32,707 nt of DNA from Deltaproteobacteria bacterium (GTDB lineage Bacteria; Desulfobacterota; Dissulfuribacteria; Dissulfuribacterales; QOAL01). The notes below the pieces were generated by a model, which made no database searches, was not told where the DNA came from, and saw only the letters and a program-made list of their open reading frames with translations. Below are positions 7,176 through 16,392 of this stretch, piece after piece. The stretch covers positions 1 to 32,707 of the forward strand of contig WFZZ01000085.1 in the NCBI GenBank assembly GCA_015489315.1, written 5' to 3'. Both the position numbers and the translations under genes were made by a program. Every line of letters starts with the position of its first letter. The stretch's first letter is position 1.

Positions 7176-8459
7176 ATGGAAAGTGCCAGGGGATTTTGCC
7201 CTCAGTGTGGTGGAAAAGTCCAATTAGAAGTATGCGACCCATTACTTAAGTGTTCCTTTTGAAAAACAAATCTCTATATAAGGCCAAAGGATGGCATCTT
7301 TTGTTATTTTTTGGACCAGGCTGAAGAAAATATAAATTTAAATGGGGAAAGTATATATATCCCTTACTGGCGTATTAAAGGAATTCGTTTGAGGATATTA
7401 AATGACGGTTCCATAAAAAAAGATAGAATAGACGCCTCTCTTCCGGCCATAAAAGGATTTCTAGGCCTTCAATCCCTCGGGCTTTCCACAGAACTTTCAA
7501 AAATGCAATTAAATATCCAGCCCTTAAACTTTAAGAAATACCTTTTGCCCGCAAAAAAGGCCTTGAAGATAATTGATTCTCGCATTGAAAATGTCCTTAT
7601 GGAACACCCCGCATCAAGTGTTATTTTTGGAGAAAAAGTAACCCTTATTCTGGCTCCTTTTAGAATGGTCAGAAAGGATACAGAAATTTTCTTAAGACCT
7701 ATGTGGACAAGGTATGGAAGTTATACAAAGCTAAAAAATGACCATGAAATCCATGCCATTTTAAGGGAACTTAAGAAGATTTCCAAGAATGATGAAAAAG
7801 GCAATGGAATAGATTTTATTCCATTAATCTGTCCTGAATGTGGAAGTGATATTCCAGCCCTTTCAAAGGCCTATGCTCTTTTTTGTAAGTCATGCAAAAG
7901 ACTCTGGGCTGTTGGCAATGGAAAAATGTTGCATCAAAAGGCAAGGATCATGGCCCATGAAGTAGAAAGAAATATGCTCTTTTTACCCTTTTACCATTTT
8001 TGTCTGAAAATTACTGGGCTTCCATTTAACAACAGGCTCTCCTTTTTAAAGGCCGTTTTCCCCTATAAGGAATTTCCTGATGACCTTTCAAAGGAGCCAG
8101 TCCAGATAGTTATTCCAGCATTTAGTCTTGGTCCATCACTTTATCTTCGCCTTGCACAAAGGATGAGCAGCTCTGACTTATCATTTTTAAGAAAAAATAG
8201 AGAAATAACCTCATCAATGATCAGGACCCACTGCATCAACGTAAGCCTTGAGGCTGCCTTTCAATATCTTCCTTTTTTGTTGTTATCAATTTTTAAGAGA
8301 CGTAAGAAATTGAAAAACATCCTTTTAAGAACCGAGATTTCCATTACAGATATCAATCTCTTTTTTATTGGTTTTAAAGAGACAGGAAGGGATTTGATTG
8401 AAAAAAAGACAGGACAGGCCATACAAATGGCTTCCATAAGATATGGCCTGAATCTTTAG
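7176..8459 (+). CDS. zinc-ribbon protein with in-frame TGA at codon 29 (candidate selenoprotein)
   Basis: The track starts this gene at a TTG (7311), but the same frame is open upstream to an ATG at 7176 apart from one TGA at 7260-7262. From that ATG the N-terminus reads MESARGFCPQCGGKV, then LLKCSF, TGA, KTNLYI. A zinc ribbon of the type CPxC...CxxC would have a cysteine exactly at the TGA, so the codon is either selenocysteine or a TGC/TGT to TGA mutation. With readthrough the product is 427 residues. A second zinc-ribbon-like site is intact (C219, C222, C237, C240; CPEC...CKSC). The rest is not a family I recognise; a hydrophobic patch near the end (YLPFLLLSIF) may touch membrane. It lies 8 nt behind the SPFH gene and should act with it. 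The alternative is two pieces, a 28-residue peptide and a TTG-started 382-residue protein without a ribosome site. See the findings. Confidence 0.7.
7260..7303 (+). promoter_or_regulatory. candidate bacterial SECIS: TGA plus downstream hairpin
   Basis: The TGA (7260-7262) is followed after 22 nt by CAAAGGA (7285-7291) and UCUUUUG (7297-7303), which pair in seven positions with one G-U, around loop UGGCA. As I recall the published bacterial SECIS consensus, it asks for a short stem, a small apical loop with G in one of its first two positions, and a loop 16-37 nt from the TGA; here the loop starts 29 nt after the TGA and has G at position 2. In AT-rich DNA such hairpins also arise by chance. 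Confidence 0.45.
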
Positions 8460-8463
8460 AACC

Positions 8464-8979
8464 TCAGGCAGCTCTTAGGTTCAAAAGAGGGACCTTTGCT
8501 TCTACTTCTCTTTTTAGCATTTCAATGAGAATTATGGCCCTATCCTTTCCATCAAGAGCCTTAAGCACTCCTTCAATAATGGTATCATTTGGCCCTTTAA
8601 AACGAACCTTATCTCCAGGGCTAAAGCCATATTTTTCCTTCATGCCAACCGGTATTATCCCCTTTTCATTAGCCCTTTCCATAAGGCCTTCAATAAACCA
8701 GTCTGGTACTGGAGGATAATAATTTCCAAACCTCACAGGGCCAATAGCTCCCCTTGTGCTGGAAATGGTAATCCAGTTCTCCTCACTCTTGGCAAGATGA
8801 AGAAAAAGATAGCCAGGAAAAAGTGGAGAAAGGGTTTCTTTCACCTTTCTGGCATGTCTAACAATTCGAATGGTTGAAGGAAGAAAAACTCTAAAGGATT
8901 GGTTTTCAAAGTTTTGCTTTGCAAAAAATTCTTTTCTAGGATGTGTCCTTACGGCATACCATCTTCTTAATTCTTCCAT
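8464..8979 (-). CDS. NusG paralogue of the RfaH type (transcription elongation/antitermination factor)
   Basis: 171 residues with an N-terminal NGN domain (about 5-105; RRWYAVRTHPRKEFFAKQNF, LFPGYLFLHL, STRGAIGPVRFG) and a C-terminal KOW domain (about 118-165; FSPGDKVRFKGPN, RAIILIEMLKREVEAKVPL). It binds RNA polymerase and keeps it going through long operons. The usual nusG gene sits with secE and rplK, which are absent here. 'VRHARKVKETLSPLFPGYLF' is the form seen in RfaH-like/UpxY-like specialised paralogues, so a dedicated role, often at polysaccharide operons, is more likely than housekeeping nusG. It follows lon by 76 bp in the same direction and converges with the zinc-ribbon gene (4-bp gap). 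Confidence 0.85.
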   Translation of the reverse strand: MEELRRWYAVRTHPRKEFFAKQNFENQSFRVFLPSTIRIVRHARKVKETLSPLFPGYLFLHLAKSEENWITISSTRGAIGPVRFGNYYPPVPDWFIEGLMERANEKGIIPVGMKEKYGFSPGDKVRFKGPNDTIIEGVLKALDGKDRAIILIEMLKREVEAKVPLLNLRAA

Positions 8980-9055
8980 AGCCTTCCCAAACCCCTTTTT
9001 AAAAAATTTTCCTTACCAGAATACTTTTCGAAAAAACAGGCTATGTACTTAAGCC

Positions 9056-11479
9056 CTAATGGGCTGCAGGTATGCCCTCTTCCATCTCCTTTTCAGAAAA
9101 CCAATTTGGAGGTTCAAATTCCTGCAAGTTTTCAAACAGCTTCTCTTTCCCCTCCAAAATTAAAGCCCTATTCAAAACTTCATCCATATGTTCAACGCAA
9201 ACCATTTCCAAAGACTTTAAGAGCCTTGGCTGTATCTCTTTCAAATCCTTTTCATTTGCCTTTGGAATAAGGCAAGTCTTTAGATTCATACGCCTTGCAG
9301 CCAAAAGTTTTTCTTTAAGGCCACCTATTGGAAGAATTCTGCCCCTCAGGGTTATCTCACCGGTCATTGCAATATCGTGCCTAACTGGAATCTTCAGAAG
9401 GGCTGATACCAGGGCAGTTGCAATGGTAATTCCAGCAGAGGGCCCATCCTTTGGAATTGCACCCTCTGGCACATGGACATGTACATCCACCCTTTTATGA
9501 AAATCAAGTGGAAGACCGATTTGATGGGCCCTTGCCCTGACGTAACTCATGGCAGCCTGGACGGATTCCTGCATAACGTCACCTAGCTTTCCAGTAATGG
9601 TAAGTTTCCCCTTTCCTGGCATTACCGCCACTTCAATCTGCAAAAGCGTGCCACCGGTCTCGGTCCAGGCAAGGCCGTTTACTACTCCAATAAGGTCCTT
9701 TTCTTCAGTGGCAGAATGTTTGTATTTTGGAACCCCAAGATATTTGTTTAGCGAAGAACGGGTAATCTTAATGCATTTGTCCTTGTTTTCACCCTTGGCA
9801 ATCTGCCTTGCCGCCTTTCTGCATAGTGCAGCAATGGACCTTTCAAGGTTTCTTACGCCTGCCTCCCTGGTGTAAAGGTGAATGATATCTTCAAGGGCAC
9901 CTGTGGTAATCTCTATCTGTTCTTTTCCTAGACCATGGGCCTCAAGTTGCCTTGGAATAAGATGTCTTTTGGCTATCTCGATCTTTTCTTCCTCTGTATA
10001 ACCAGGAAGCTCAATTATCTCCATCCTGTCCTGCAGGGGAAGTGGGATAGTATGTAGGGCATTGGCCGTTGTAATAAACATTACGTTTGAAAGGTCATAA
10101 TCAAGGTCAAGATAGTGATCGTTAAAGGCATAGTTTTGTTCCGGATCAAGGACCTCCAAAAGGGCTGAAGCCGGATCGCCCCTGAAATCAGAACTCATTT
10201 TATCCACTTCATCCAGACAAAAGACCGGGTTTATTACCTTGGCCTTTTTCATGGACTGGATGATCTTTCCAGGCAGTGCTCCAATATAGGTCCGCCTGTG
10301 ACCTCTTATCTCTGCCTCGTCCTTTACCCCTCCAAGGGAAAGCCTGACAAAATTTCTGCCAAGGGCCCTTGCAACTGACTTTGCAAGGGAGGTCTTTCCA
10401 ACTCCAGGTGGGCCCACAAGACAGAGTATCGGACCCTTTATCTTATTTGTAAGTGTCTTTACTGCAAGATATTCAAGAATCCTTTCCTTTGGCTTTTCAA
10501 GCCCGTAATGGTCTTCATCAAGTATCCTTTCCGCCTTTGAAAGGTCGGTATTGTCCTTAGTGCGCTCAAACCATGGAAGGGCCAAAATCCAGTCAATATA
10601 GTTTCTCACAACTGTGGCTTCGGCAGACATGGGAGCCATGAGTTTTAGTTTTTTAAGCTCCTGCCTGACCTTATGAGCAGCCTCTTTGGGTAGCCTTTTC
10701 CTCTTTATGCGTTTTTCAAGCTCTTTAAGTTCGCTTTGGGCATCGTCTTGCTGGCCCATTTCCTTTTGTATGGCCCGAATCTGCTCATTCAGATAATAAT
10801 CCTTCTGGTTTTTTTCCATCTGCTTTTTAACACGTTCCTTGATCCTTTGCTCCACCTTTGCGATTTGGGTCTCAGTGGACATAAAGGTATAGAGCTTTTC
10901 GAGCCTTTTTACAGGATTAAGGGCCTCAAGGACTGCCTGTTTATTGGCAACCTTCAAGGAGACATGTGACGCAATGGAATCTGCAAGCCTTGAAGGGTCT
11001 GTAATTGAAGAGATAGAAACTGCCACTTCAGGTGGGACCTTTTTATTGAGCTTACAATATTCATCAAAGGCAGAGATGGTGAGCCTTATCAAGGCATCCA
11101 CCTCTGGGCCAGAGACACTTTTTTCAGGAAGTTCTTCTACCTGAACTAGAAAGTAATTTTCTTCAGGTAAAAAGGCCTTAATCTCTGCCCTTCTTTTTCC
11201 TTCAATTAAGGCCTTTACAGTTCCATCAGGTAAACGCAAAAGCTGTAATATGGTTCCAATGGTGCCCACCCTGTAGATATCCTTTTTTGTGGGCTCATCT
11301 ACCTTTGCATCCTTTTGTGCAGAAAGAAATATTTCCTGTTTATCCTCCATGGCCCTTTTTATGGCCTCTACAGACTTTTCGCGGCCAATAAAAAGTGGTG
11401 CTACCATTTGAGGAAAAAGCACCATGTCCCTCAATGGCAAAAGAGGTAATGTCTTTAATCTTTTTTCTACAGTGTCCAT
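9056..11479 (-). CDS. lon: ATP-dependent Lon protease
   Basis: 807 residues from the ATG at 11479, preceded by AGAGGA; the track start at 11524 would add 15 basic residues inside clpX and is unlikely. Domain order is canonical: N-terminal substrate domain ([14 protein letters not shown], 11-24), coiled linker (~200-285), AAA+ module with Walker [10 protein letters not shown] (356-364) and Walker [10 protein letters not shown] (419-427), then the protease domain with the Ser-Lys pair S681 (KDGPSAGIT) and K722 (GGLKEK). Full length for LonA. It degrades damaged and regulatory proteins in the cytoplasm. Third protease gene of the tig-clpP-clpX-lon run; 16 bp separate it from clpX. No heat-shock promoter is visible directly before it, so expression with clpX is expected. 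Confidence 0.98.
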   Translation of the reverse strand: MDTVEKRLKTLPLLPLRDMVLFPQMVAPLFIGREKSVEAIKRAMEDKQEIFLSAQKDAKVDEPTKKDIYRVGTIGTILQLLRLPDGTVKALIEGKRRAEIKAFLPEENYFLVQVEELPEKSVSGPEVDALIRLTISAFDEYCKLNKKVPPEVAVSISSITDPSRLADSIASHVSLKVANKQAVLEALNPVKRLEKLYTFMSTETQIAKVEQRIKERVKKQMEKNQKDYYLNEQIRAIQKEMGQQDDAQSELKELEKRIKRKRLPKEAAHKVRQELKKLKLMAPMSAEATVVRNYIDWILALPWFERTKDNTDLSKAERILDEDHYGLEKPKERILEYLAVKTLTNKIKGPILCLVGPPGVGKTSLAKSVARALGRNFVRLSLGGVKDEAEIRGHRRTYIGALPGKIIQSMKKAKVINPVFCLDEVDKMSSDFRGDPASALLEVLDPEQNYAFNDHYLDLDYDLSNVMFITTANALHTIPLPLQDRMEIIELPGYTEEEKIEIAKRHLIPRQLEAHGLGKEQIEITTGALEDIIHLYTREAGVRNLERSIAALCRKAARQIAKGENKDKCIKITRSSLNKYLGVPKYKHSATEEKDLIGVVNGLAWTETGGTLLQIEVAVMPGKGKLTITGKLGDVMQESVQAAMSYVRARAHQIGLPLDFHKRVDVHVHVPEGAIPKDGPSAGITIATALVSALLKIPVRHDIAMTGEITLRGRILPIGGLKEKLLAARRMNLKTCLIPKANEKDLKEIQPRLLKSLEMVCVEHMDEVLNRALILEGKEKLFENLQEFEPPNWFSEKEMEEGIPAAH

Positions 11480-11495
11480 ATGTCCTCTTTTTTTC

Positions 11496-12761
11496 TTATG
11501 ACGCCTCAGCCTTTTTATTTTCATAAATAAGTATGGGTTCGGCCTTGTTCAAGATCACATCTTCACTAATTACACACTCTTTTACATCCTGTTTGGATGG
11601 AAGATCATACATGACATCTAGCATGGCCTTTTCCAATATGGCCCTAAGACCTCTTGCCCCCGTCTTTCTCTTGATTGCCTCCCGTGCAATGGCCTTCACT
11701 GCCCCGTCTGTAAAGTGAAGGTCAATGTTGTCCATAGCAAAAAGTTTTTGAAACTGTTTTACAAGGGCGTTTTTGGGTTCTTGTAAGATTCTTATAAGAT
11801 CTTCTTCTTTAAGTTCATCTAAGGTTGCAACAACAGGAATCCTTCCAACGAGCTCAGGTATAAGACCATATTTTATAAGATCTTCTGGCTCAAGATTTTT
11901 AAGTATTTGGCTATAGGTAAGTTCCCTTGCTCCTTCCACATTTGCACCGAATCCAATGGAATATTTTCCCAACCTTTCTTTAATTATGGAATCAAGGCCA
12001 ACAAAGGCACCGCCAACTATAAAAAGGATATTTGTAGTATCTATCTTTACAAATTCCTGCTGGGGATGCTTTCTACCCCCCTTTGGAGGCACATTTGCCA
12101 TTGTTCCTTCAATAATCTTTAAAAGGGCCTGCTGGACACCCTCTCCGGAGACATCCCTTGTTATGGAAGGACTGTCTGATTTTCTTGCAATCTTATCTAT
12201 TTCGTCAATATAAACTATACCACGGCTTGCGAGCTCAACATCATAGTCTGCTGCTTGGAGAAGGTTTAGGATGATGTTTTCCACATCCTCTCCAACATAA
12301 CCTGCTTCAGTGAGTGTGGTAGCATCTGCAATGGTAAAGGGGACATTTAGTATTTTTGCTAGGGTTTGGGCCAAAAGTGTCTTACCGCTTCCTGTCGGCC
12401 CAATAAGCATGATATTACTCTTTTGAAGCTCAACATCGTCAAGAGAGACATTTGATTCAATCCTTTTATAGTGATTGTGTACAGCAACTGAAAGTATCTT
12501 TTTCGCCTGTTCCTGGCCAATTACATATTGATCGAGAAGATTTTTTATTTCAGCAGGCTTTAAAATGGAGGTTGAGGCACCCTGTGCCTCTTCTCCACCT
12601 TCATAATCTTCAGCAATAATATCATTGCAAAGGTCAATGCACTCATCGCAAATATAGACATTTGGACCTGCAATGAGCTTTCTGACCTCACCTTGTCCCT
12701 TTCCGCAAAAGGAGCAACTAAGATCTCCAGAGCTTTCGTAATCGTCTTTTTTCTTACTCAT
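11496..12761 (-). CDS. clpX: ClpX, ATPase subunit of the ClpXP protease
   Basis: 421 residues. N-terminal zinc-binding domain with C16, C19, C38 and C41 (CSFC...CDEC). AAA+ domain with Walker A GPTGSGKT (121-128), pore loop GYVG (154-157), Walker B YIDEID (184-189) and the RKH loop ([10 protein letters not shown]). C-terminal small domain with [19 protein letters not shown]. The hexamer unfolds tagged proteins and feeds them to ClpP. Its start is 2 bp after the clpP stop, so the two are translationally coupled. Length and all catalytic motifs are normal. Confidence 0.98.
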   Translation of the reverse strand: MSKKKDDYESSGDLSCSFCGKGQGEVRKLIAGPNVYICDECIDLCNDIIAEDYEGGEEAQGASTSILKPAEIKNLLDQYVIGQEQAKKILSVAVHNHYKRIESNVSLDDVELQKSNIMLIGPTGSGKTLLAQTLAKILNVPFTIADATTLTEAGYVGEDVENIILNLLQAADYDVELASRGIVYIDEIDKIARKSDSPSITRDVSGEGVQQALLKIIEGTMANVPPKGGRKHPQQEFVKIDTTNILFIVGGAFVGLDSIIKERLGKYSIGFGANVEGARELTYSQILKNLEPEDLIKYGLIPELVGRIPVVATLDELKEEDLIRILQEPKNALVKQFQKLFAMDNIDLHFTDGAVKAIAREAIKRKTGARGLRAILEKAMLDVMYDLPSKQDVKECVISEDVILNKAEPILIYENKKAEAS

Positions 12762-12763
12762 AG

Positions 12764-13363
12764 CTATTCCTCCTTGGAGGTCTCTGGTCTTTTCTCCAAG
12801 ATTTCATCCACAAGGCCGTAATCCTTGGCCTCATGGCTACCCATAAAATAATCCCTTTCTGTGTCAGCCTGAATTTTTTCAATTGGCTGACCCGTATGTT
12901 TTGCTAGGATTTCGTTTAACCTTTTCCTGAGTTTAAGGATCTCTTTTGCATGGATATCAATATCTGTTGCCTGTCCTTGAAATCCACCCATTGGCTGATG
13001 GATGAGCACCCTGGAGTTTGGAAGACAATAGCGTTTTCCAGGCGCACCAGCTGCAAGAAGTAGCGCACCCATAGAAGCAGCCTGCCCAAGACAAAGGGTG
13101 CTTACATCTGCCTTAATGTATTGCATTGTATCGTAAATTGCGAGCCCAGCAGTAACCACACCACCTGGTGAATTTATATAAAGGGTGATGTCTCTATTGG
13201 GATCTTCCGCCTCTAAAAAAAGAAGTTGTGCAATGACTAGATTGGCAATTTCATCATTAATGGCTCCACCAAGAAATATGATTCTTTCCTTTAGAAGCCT
13301 TGAATATATATCATAGGCCCTTTCACCCCTAGGGCTTTGCTCTATTACAATTGGAACTAGCAT
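12764..13363 (-). CDS. clpP: ClpP, serine protease subunit
   Basis: 199 residues, usual family length. The catalytic triad reads S97 (GQAASMGA), H122 (LIHQP) and D171 (ERDYFM). The N-terminal [32 protein letters not shown] matches the ClpP opening, including the axial-loop region. It forms the tetradecameric chamber degraded substrates enter via ClpX. It begins 24 bp after tig and ends 2 bp before clpX, the conserved bacterial order. A single clpP is seen here; others could be elsewhere. Confidence 0.98.
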   Translation of the reverse strand: MLVPIVIEQSPRGERAYDIYSRLLKERIIFLGGAINDEIANLVIAQLLFLEAEDPNRDITLYINSPGGVVTAGLAIYDTMQYIKADVSTLCLGQAASMGALLLAAGAPGKRYCLPNSRVLIHQPMGGFQGQATDIDIHAKEILKLRKRLNEILAKHTGQPIEKIQADTERDYFMGSHEAKDYGLVDEILEKRPETSKEE

Positions 13364-13387
13364 GTCTTATCACTCCTTATCTTCGCT

Positions 13388-14728
13388 TTACTTCTCTGGT
13401 GTTTTCTCTTGCTCTTCACTCTCAGATTCTTTCAATTCATCTTCTTCCTTAATCTTTACATTCTTCAATAAAAAGTCTAGGGTCTGCTTTGCCCTTAACT
13501 TGGGAAGGACGGATTCAAAGACCGCTGACTCCAATTGATTTCTGTCAACATTCAATTTCTTATATTGTTCATCGACATAATCCTTATATTGTTTGAGCTC
13601 TTCTGTAGGAATTTCTACCTTTTCTTCATCTGCAATCTTATCAAGGATAAGCTCTGTCTTTACCTGTCTTATTGCATCCTCACGAAGCTTTTCTCTAAGT
13701 CTCCCCTCGTCAATCCCTGCCCTTTCAAGGTTTGCACCTCGCTCTTGCATGTGTCCAGCAATGTTATCCACCATTTGATCAAGCTTTTTTTCAATGAGTC
13801 TTTCTGGCACTGGAAAATCTGCATTTTCAAGGAGCTTATCAAAAAGCTGTTGTCTGAGGACGGATTCCGCTGCTTCTTCTTTTTCCTTTAAAATATGTTC
13901 TCTGAGCTTATTTTTTAAATCTTCAACGGTTTTTAAACCTATCCCAAATCTTTGGGCAAATTCATCATCAAGTTCTGGCATGACTCTTTTTTGTATGGCC
14001 TGAAGGACTACTTTGTATTTAACTGTCTTTCCAGCAACTAGTATGTTAAGGGCATCTTCAGGATATGTTACCTCTATTTCCTTTTCTTCACCCTTTTTCA
14101 TTCCGATTATGCTCTTTTCAAGGGTTTCATTGAAATTGCCACTTCCAATCTCAAGGAAATATGCTTCATTGGCCAGCTCTTCCACTTCCTCTCCATCTAT
14201 AAAGGCCTTGTAATCAATTATTACCAGATCTCCTTCTTTAACAGGCCTTTGCTCTTCAACTGTTTCTATGCTTCCGAACTGCTTTCTAAGGGCCTCAAGC
14301 TGTTCCTCCACTTCCTCATCAGTAACTTCTATTTTTGGTCTAACCAGTTCAAATTCTCTAAAGTTTGGAATTTCAATCTCTGGCTCAATATCCATCAATA
14401 CACTATATTTAAATGGCTCTCCCTTTTTAACTTCACTGGAAGAATCTAGTTGGGGCTCAAGGAGCATTACTATTTCACTTTTTTTAATGGCCTCTCCTAT
14501 AGTATTCTCAATGAGATTTTGAAAGACTTCACCCCTTATTTCTTTATTGTACTCCCTTTCAATAATACTTTTAGGAACCTTCCCCTTTCTGAACCCAGGA
14601 ACTGACACAACCTTTTTCAACCGTTCAACGGTCTGATTGATTTCTTCATCAACCTTTTCTGCTGGTATCTCAACATTTAGGCGTTTTTGAATTGGGCTTA
14701 CATCTTCTACTGTTACCTTCATTTCCAT
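13388..14728 (-). CDS. tig: trigger factor, ribosome-bound chaperone
   Basis: 446 residues. The N-terminal ribosome-binding domain carries the signature GFRKGKVP (45-52). A FKBP-type prolyl isomerase domain follows at roughly 160-245 (GDLVIIDYKAFIDGEEV, GMKKGEEKEIEVTYPED). The C-terminal helical arms fill the rest and end in a very acidic tail (ESESEEQEK). It meets nascent chains at the ribosome exit. First gene of the tig-clpP-clpX-lon unit; its promoter should lie in 14729-14800, a stretch with no clear consensus boxes. An ATG two codons further (14722) is an alternative start. Confidence 0.97.
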   Translation of the reverse strand: MEMKVTVEDVSPIQKRLNVEIPAEKVDEEINQTVERLKKVVSVPGFRKGKVPKSIIEREYNKEIRGEVFQNLIENTIGEAIKKSEIVMLLEPQLDSSSEVKKGEPFKYSVLMDIEPEIEIPNFREFELVRPKIEVTDEEVEEQLEALRKQFGSIETVEEQRPVKEGDLVIIDYKAFIDGEEVEELANEAYFLEIGSGNFNETLEKSIIGMKKGEEKEIEVTYPEDALNILVAGKTVKYKVVLQAIQKRVMPELDDEFAQRFGIGLKTVEDLKNKLREHILKEKEEAAESVLRQQLFDKLLENADFPVPERLIEKKLDQMVDNIAGHMQERGANLERAGIDEGRLREKLREDAIRQVKTELILDKIADEEKVEIPTEELKQYKDYVDEQYKKLNVDRNQLESAVFESVLPKLRAKQTLDFLLKNVKIKEEDELKESESEEQEKTPEK

Positions 14729-14845
14729 GACCTTTATGATCCTTCCTTATTAGATTTTTATTTTGATAAGGGCTTATCTATCTGATATCACCAAAGGGCA
14801 CCCATAAATTTAATACTTTTAAATTCTGGGAAAAGACCTTGGTGG

Positions 14846-15025
14846 GTGTGTAAGCAGTGGCAAGAAGACATTGATAAAAATCCATTGAATTTAGGCCACT
14901 GGTCTCTAAATTGTCCATTACATCACTTTTTTATTCACCGTATGAGAAAAATTGTAGAACACTTTATAAAGGAAAAGCCAGAAAATATCAACAAAAATGA
15001 GGAAAGAGAAAAGGACTTAAAATGA
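14846..15025 (+). CDS. possible small W/C/H-rich protein, or 5'-truncated remnant
   Basis: The 321 bases between tig and tRNA-Leu(UAG) hold no long ORF, but one plus-strand frame is open from about 14786 to the TGA at 15025. From the only usable start, GTG at 14846, it gives 59 residues (just under the track's cut-off). The composition looks protein-like: CKQWQEDIDKNP, then LGHWSLNCPLHHFFIHR, then a charged helix ending in KNEEREKDLK. Two Cys and several His and Trp suggest a metal- or cofactor-binding module. The open frame continues before the GTG as SGKRPWW, with the same flavour but no start codon, which hints at a truncated gene. There is no good ribosome site. I recognise no family; chance is a real possibility. 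Confidence 0.3.
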   Translation: MCKQWQEDIDKNPLNLGHWSLNCPLHHFFIHRMRKIVEHFIKEKPENINKNEEREKDLK

Positions 15026-15049
15026 CACATGAGGAGTTTGTTTAATAAT

Positions 15050-15135
15050 TGGTGCGAGAGGGGAGACTCGAACTCCCACGGCCTGGGGCCACTAGATCCT
15101 AAGTCTAGCGCGTCTACCAATTCCGCCACTCTCGC
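15050..15135 (-). tRNA. tRNA-Leu, anticodon UAG
   Basis: Read on the minus strand: acceptor GCGAGAG pairs with CTCTCGC, followed by A and an encoded CCA (15050-15052). Anticodon stem CTAGA/TCTAG with loop CTTAGGA, anticodon TAG at 15099-15101. A long variable arm (TGGCCCCAGGCCG region) and GTTCGAGTCTC fit class II tRNA-Leu. The 'protein' 14935-15129 of the track (MAELVDALDLGSSG) is the well-known tRNA-Leu shadow. Confidence 0.97.
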
Positions 15136-15167
15136 ACAAAGTCGGGATGGAATATTTATGTGGAATT

Positions 15168-15196
15168 AATTTAATAGGGTAAAAAAATGAAGTCAA
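15168..15196 (-). promoter_or_regulatory. promoter of tRNA-Leu(UAG)
   Basis: On the minus strand TTGACT (15196-15191), 17 bp, TAAATT (15173-15168); transcription would start near 15161, about 25 bases before the tRNA. The -35 differs from consensus at one base. Confidence 0.55.
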
Positions 15197-15207
15197 TGTT
15201 TAACCAT

Positions 15208-16392
15208 CTACAGCAATATCAGTGAAGATATTCCACCAGCTACCAGTACTACCCAAAGGATATCTATTCCATAGTAAAGGGCAAGAAAGGAAGAAATGCC
15301 GATTACTGCATGGGGAATGTCCCAGTAAATTCCAAAGAAAAAGCTCAAAAATACTGCAAGAAGGAGTCCAACAAAGGATGCAAGAACTCCACGCATTGCC
15401 CTTTTAAAGGGAAGCACGTCCTTAAAGCTGTCATAAAAGGGGGTAGTTGAAAGTAAAATTAAAAGGGATGGGGTGAAAATGGCCCAGCTACAAAAAACTG
15501 CTCCGACTATTCCCTTAAGTATAAAGCCAACAAAGGCAGCAGTTATAACAATAGGCCCTGGAGTAATTTGCCCGAGGGCAATTCCATCCATAAAAACCCG
15601 CTGGCTAAGAAGATGCCTCTTATCAACAATTTCATGAAGCATAAGCGGTAGTGATGCATATCCGCCACCGTAAGCAAAAAAATCCACCTTCATCATTATG
15701 AGGCAGAGCCTAAAAATATCAGGGAAAAAGGAAAAGAGAAACAGTAAAATGAACAAGACAACGGCAGATAAAAGGGCTGTAAACTGCAATAATTTTTTTG
15801 TGGAAGCTGAAAAAAGAACATTTTTAAAGGAACTGGTATCATGGGAGGCAGGGTCTTTGATGATCTTATTGTATAAGAAAAGTCCCATAAAAGCACATAT
15901 TCCAATTATAAGGACCGGGTTTTGTTTTTCATAAAAAAGGATTGTAGAAAGAACGAATAGAAAAATATCCTGAGATGTCTTTATAATCTTTTTACCAAAA
16001 GAGATTGTGGCATTTGCAACAATTGCAACCACAACCACCTTTAGACCTGAAAAACATGCAGCAATGGGTCTTATGTCAAGGGCATATTTGTAGGCATAGC
16101 TTAAGGCCAGCATCAAGAAAAAGGCTGGAATTGCAAAGCCTGTAAAAGAGGCGATGGCCCCAGGTCCTCCTGCAGTTTTAAGGCCAGCATAGGCAGCAGC
16201 CTGCATAGCAGTTGCACCTGGTATGGTCTGAACAAGGGCAATGCCGTGGTCAAATTCCTTTTCGTCAACCCATCTATTTTTTTTACAGGATAGGTCCTTT
16301 ATGTATCTAACCATGGCAGGCCCACCAAAGGCAGTAAGCCCTAGCCTTAAGAAGGCGAAAAATATTCGGATTAGACCTGGACGCCTTTCCAA
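15208..16392 (-). CDS. chrA: chromate-transporter-family protein (CHR, two-domain)
   Basis: 394 residues in two homologous CHR halves. The first has FLRLGLTAFGGPAMVRYIK, KNRWVDEKEFDHGIALVQ and TIPGATAMQAAAYAGL; the second has DFFAYGGGYASLPLMLHE and GIALGQITPGPIVITAAFVGF. Numerous hydrophobic helices place it in the inner membrane. ChrA proteins export chromate in resistant strains, but many family members have other or unknown anion substrates. The start is a TTG at 16392, inside the end of bioB (22-nt overlap), with AAGGA five bases before it. Fusion to the end of the biotin genes makes a metabolic rather than a chromate role possible; substrate unproven. Confidence 0.87.
   Translation of the reverse strand: MERRPGLIRIFFAFLRLGLTAFGGPAMVRYIKDLSCKKNRWVDEKEFDHGIALVQTIPGATAMQAAAYAGLKTAGGPGAIASFTGFAIPAFFLMLALSYAYKYALDIRPIAACFSGLKVVVVAIVANATISFGKKIIKTSQDIFLFVLSTILFYEKQNPVLIIGICAFMGLFLYNKIIKDPASHDTSSFKNVLFSASTKKLLQFTALLSAVVLFILLFLFSFFPDIFRLCLIMMKVDFFAYGGGYASLPLMLHEIVDKRHLLSQRVFMDGIALGQITPGPIVITAAFVGFILKGIVGAVFCSWAIFTPSLLILLSTTPFYDSFKDVLPFKRAMRGVLASFVGLLLAVFLSFFFGIYWDIPHAVIGISSFLALYYGIDILWVVLVAGGISSLILL

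Noticed and set aside
7311-8459. 382-aa ORF starting at TTG as the true gene
   Set aside because: No ribosome site, 143-bp gap after the SPFH gene, and coding-quality sequence in the same frame upstream; kept only as the fallback if the TGA is a real stop.
11480-11524. 15-residue N-terminal extension of Lon in the track
   Set aside because: Begins inside clpX; the ATG at 11479 with AGAGGA upstream matches the family N-terminus.
14935-15129. 64-aa minus-strand ORF beginning MAELVDALDLGSSGPRPWEF
   Set aside because: Shadow of tRNA-Leu(UAG).
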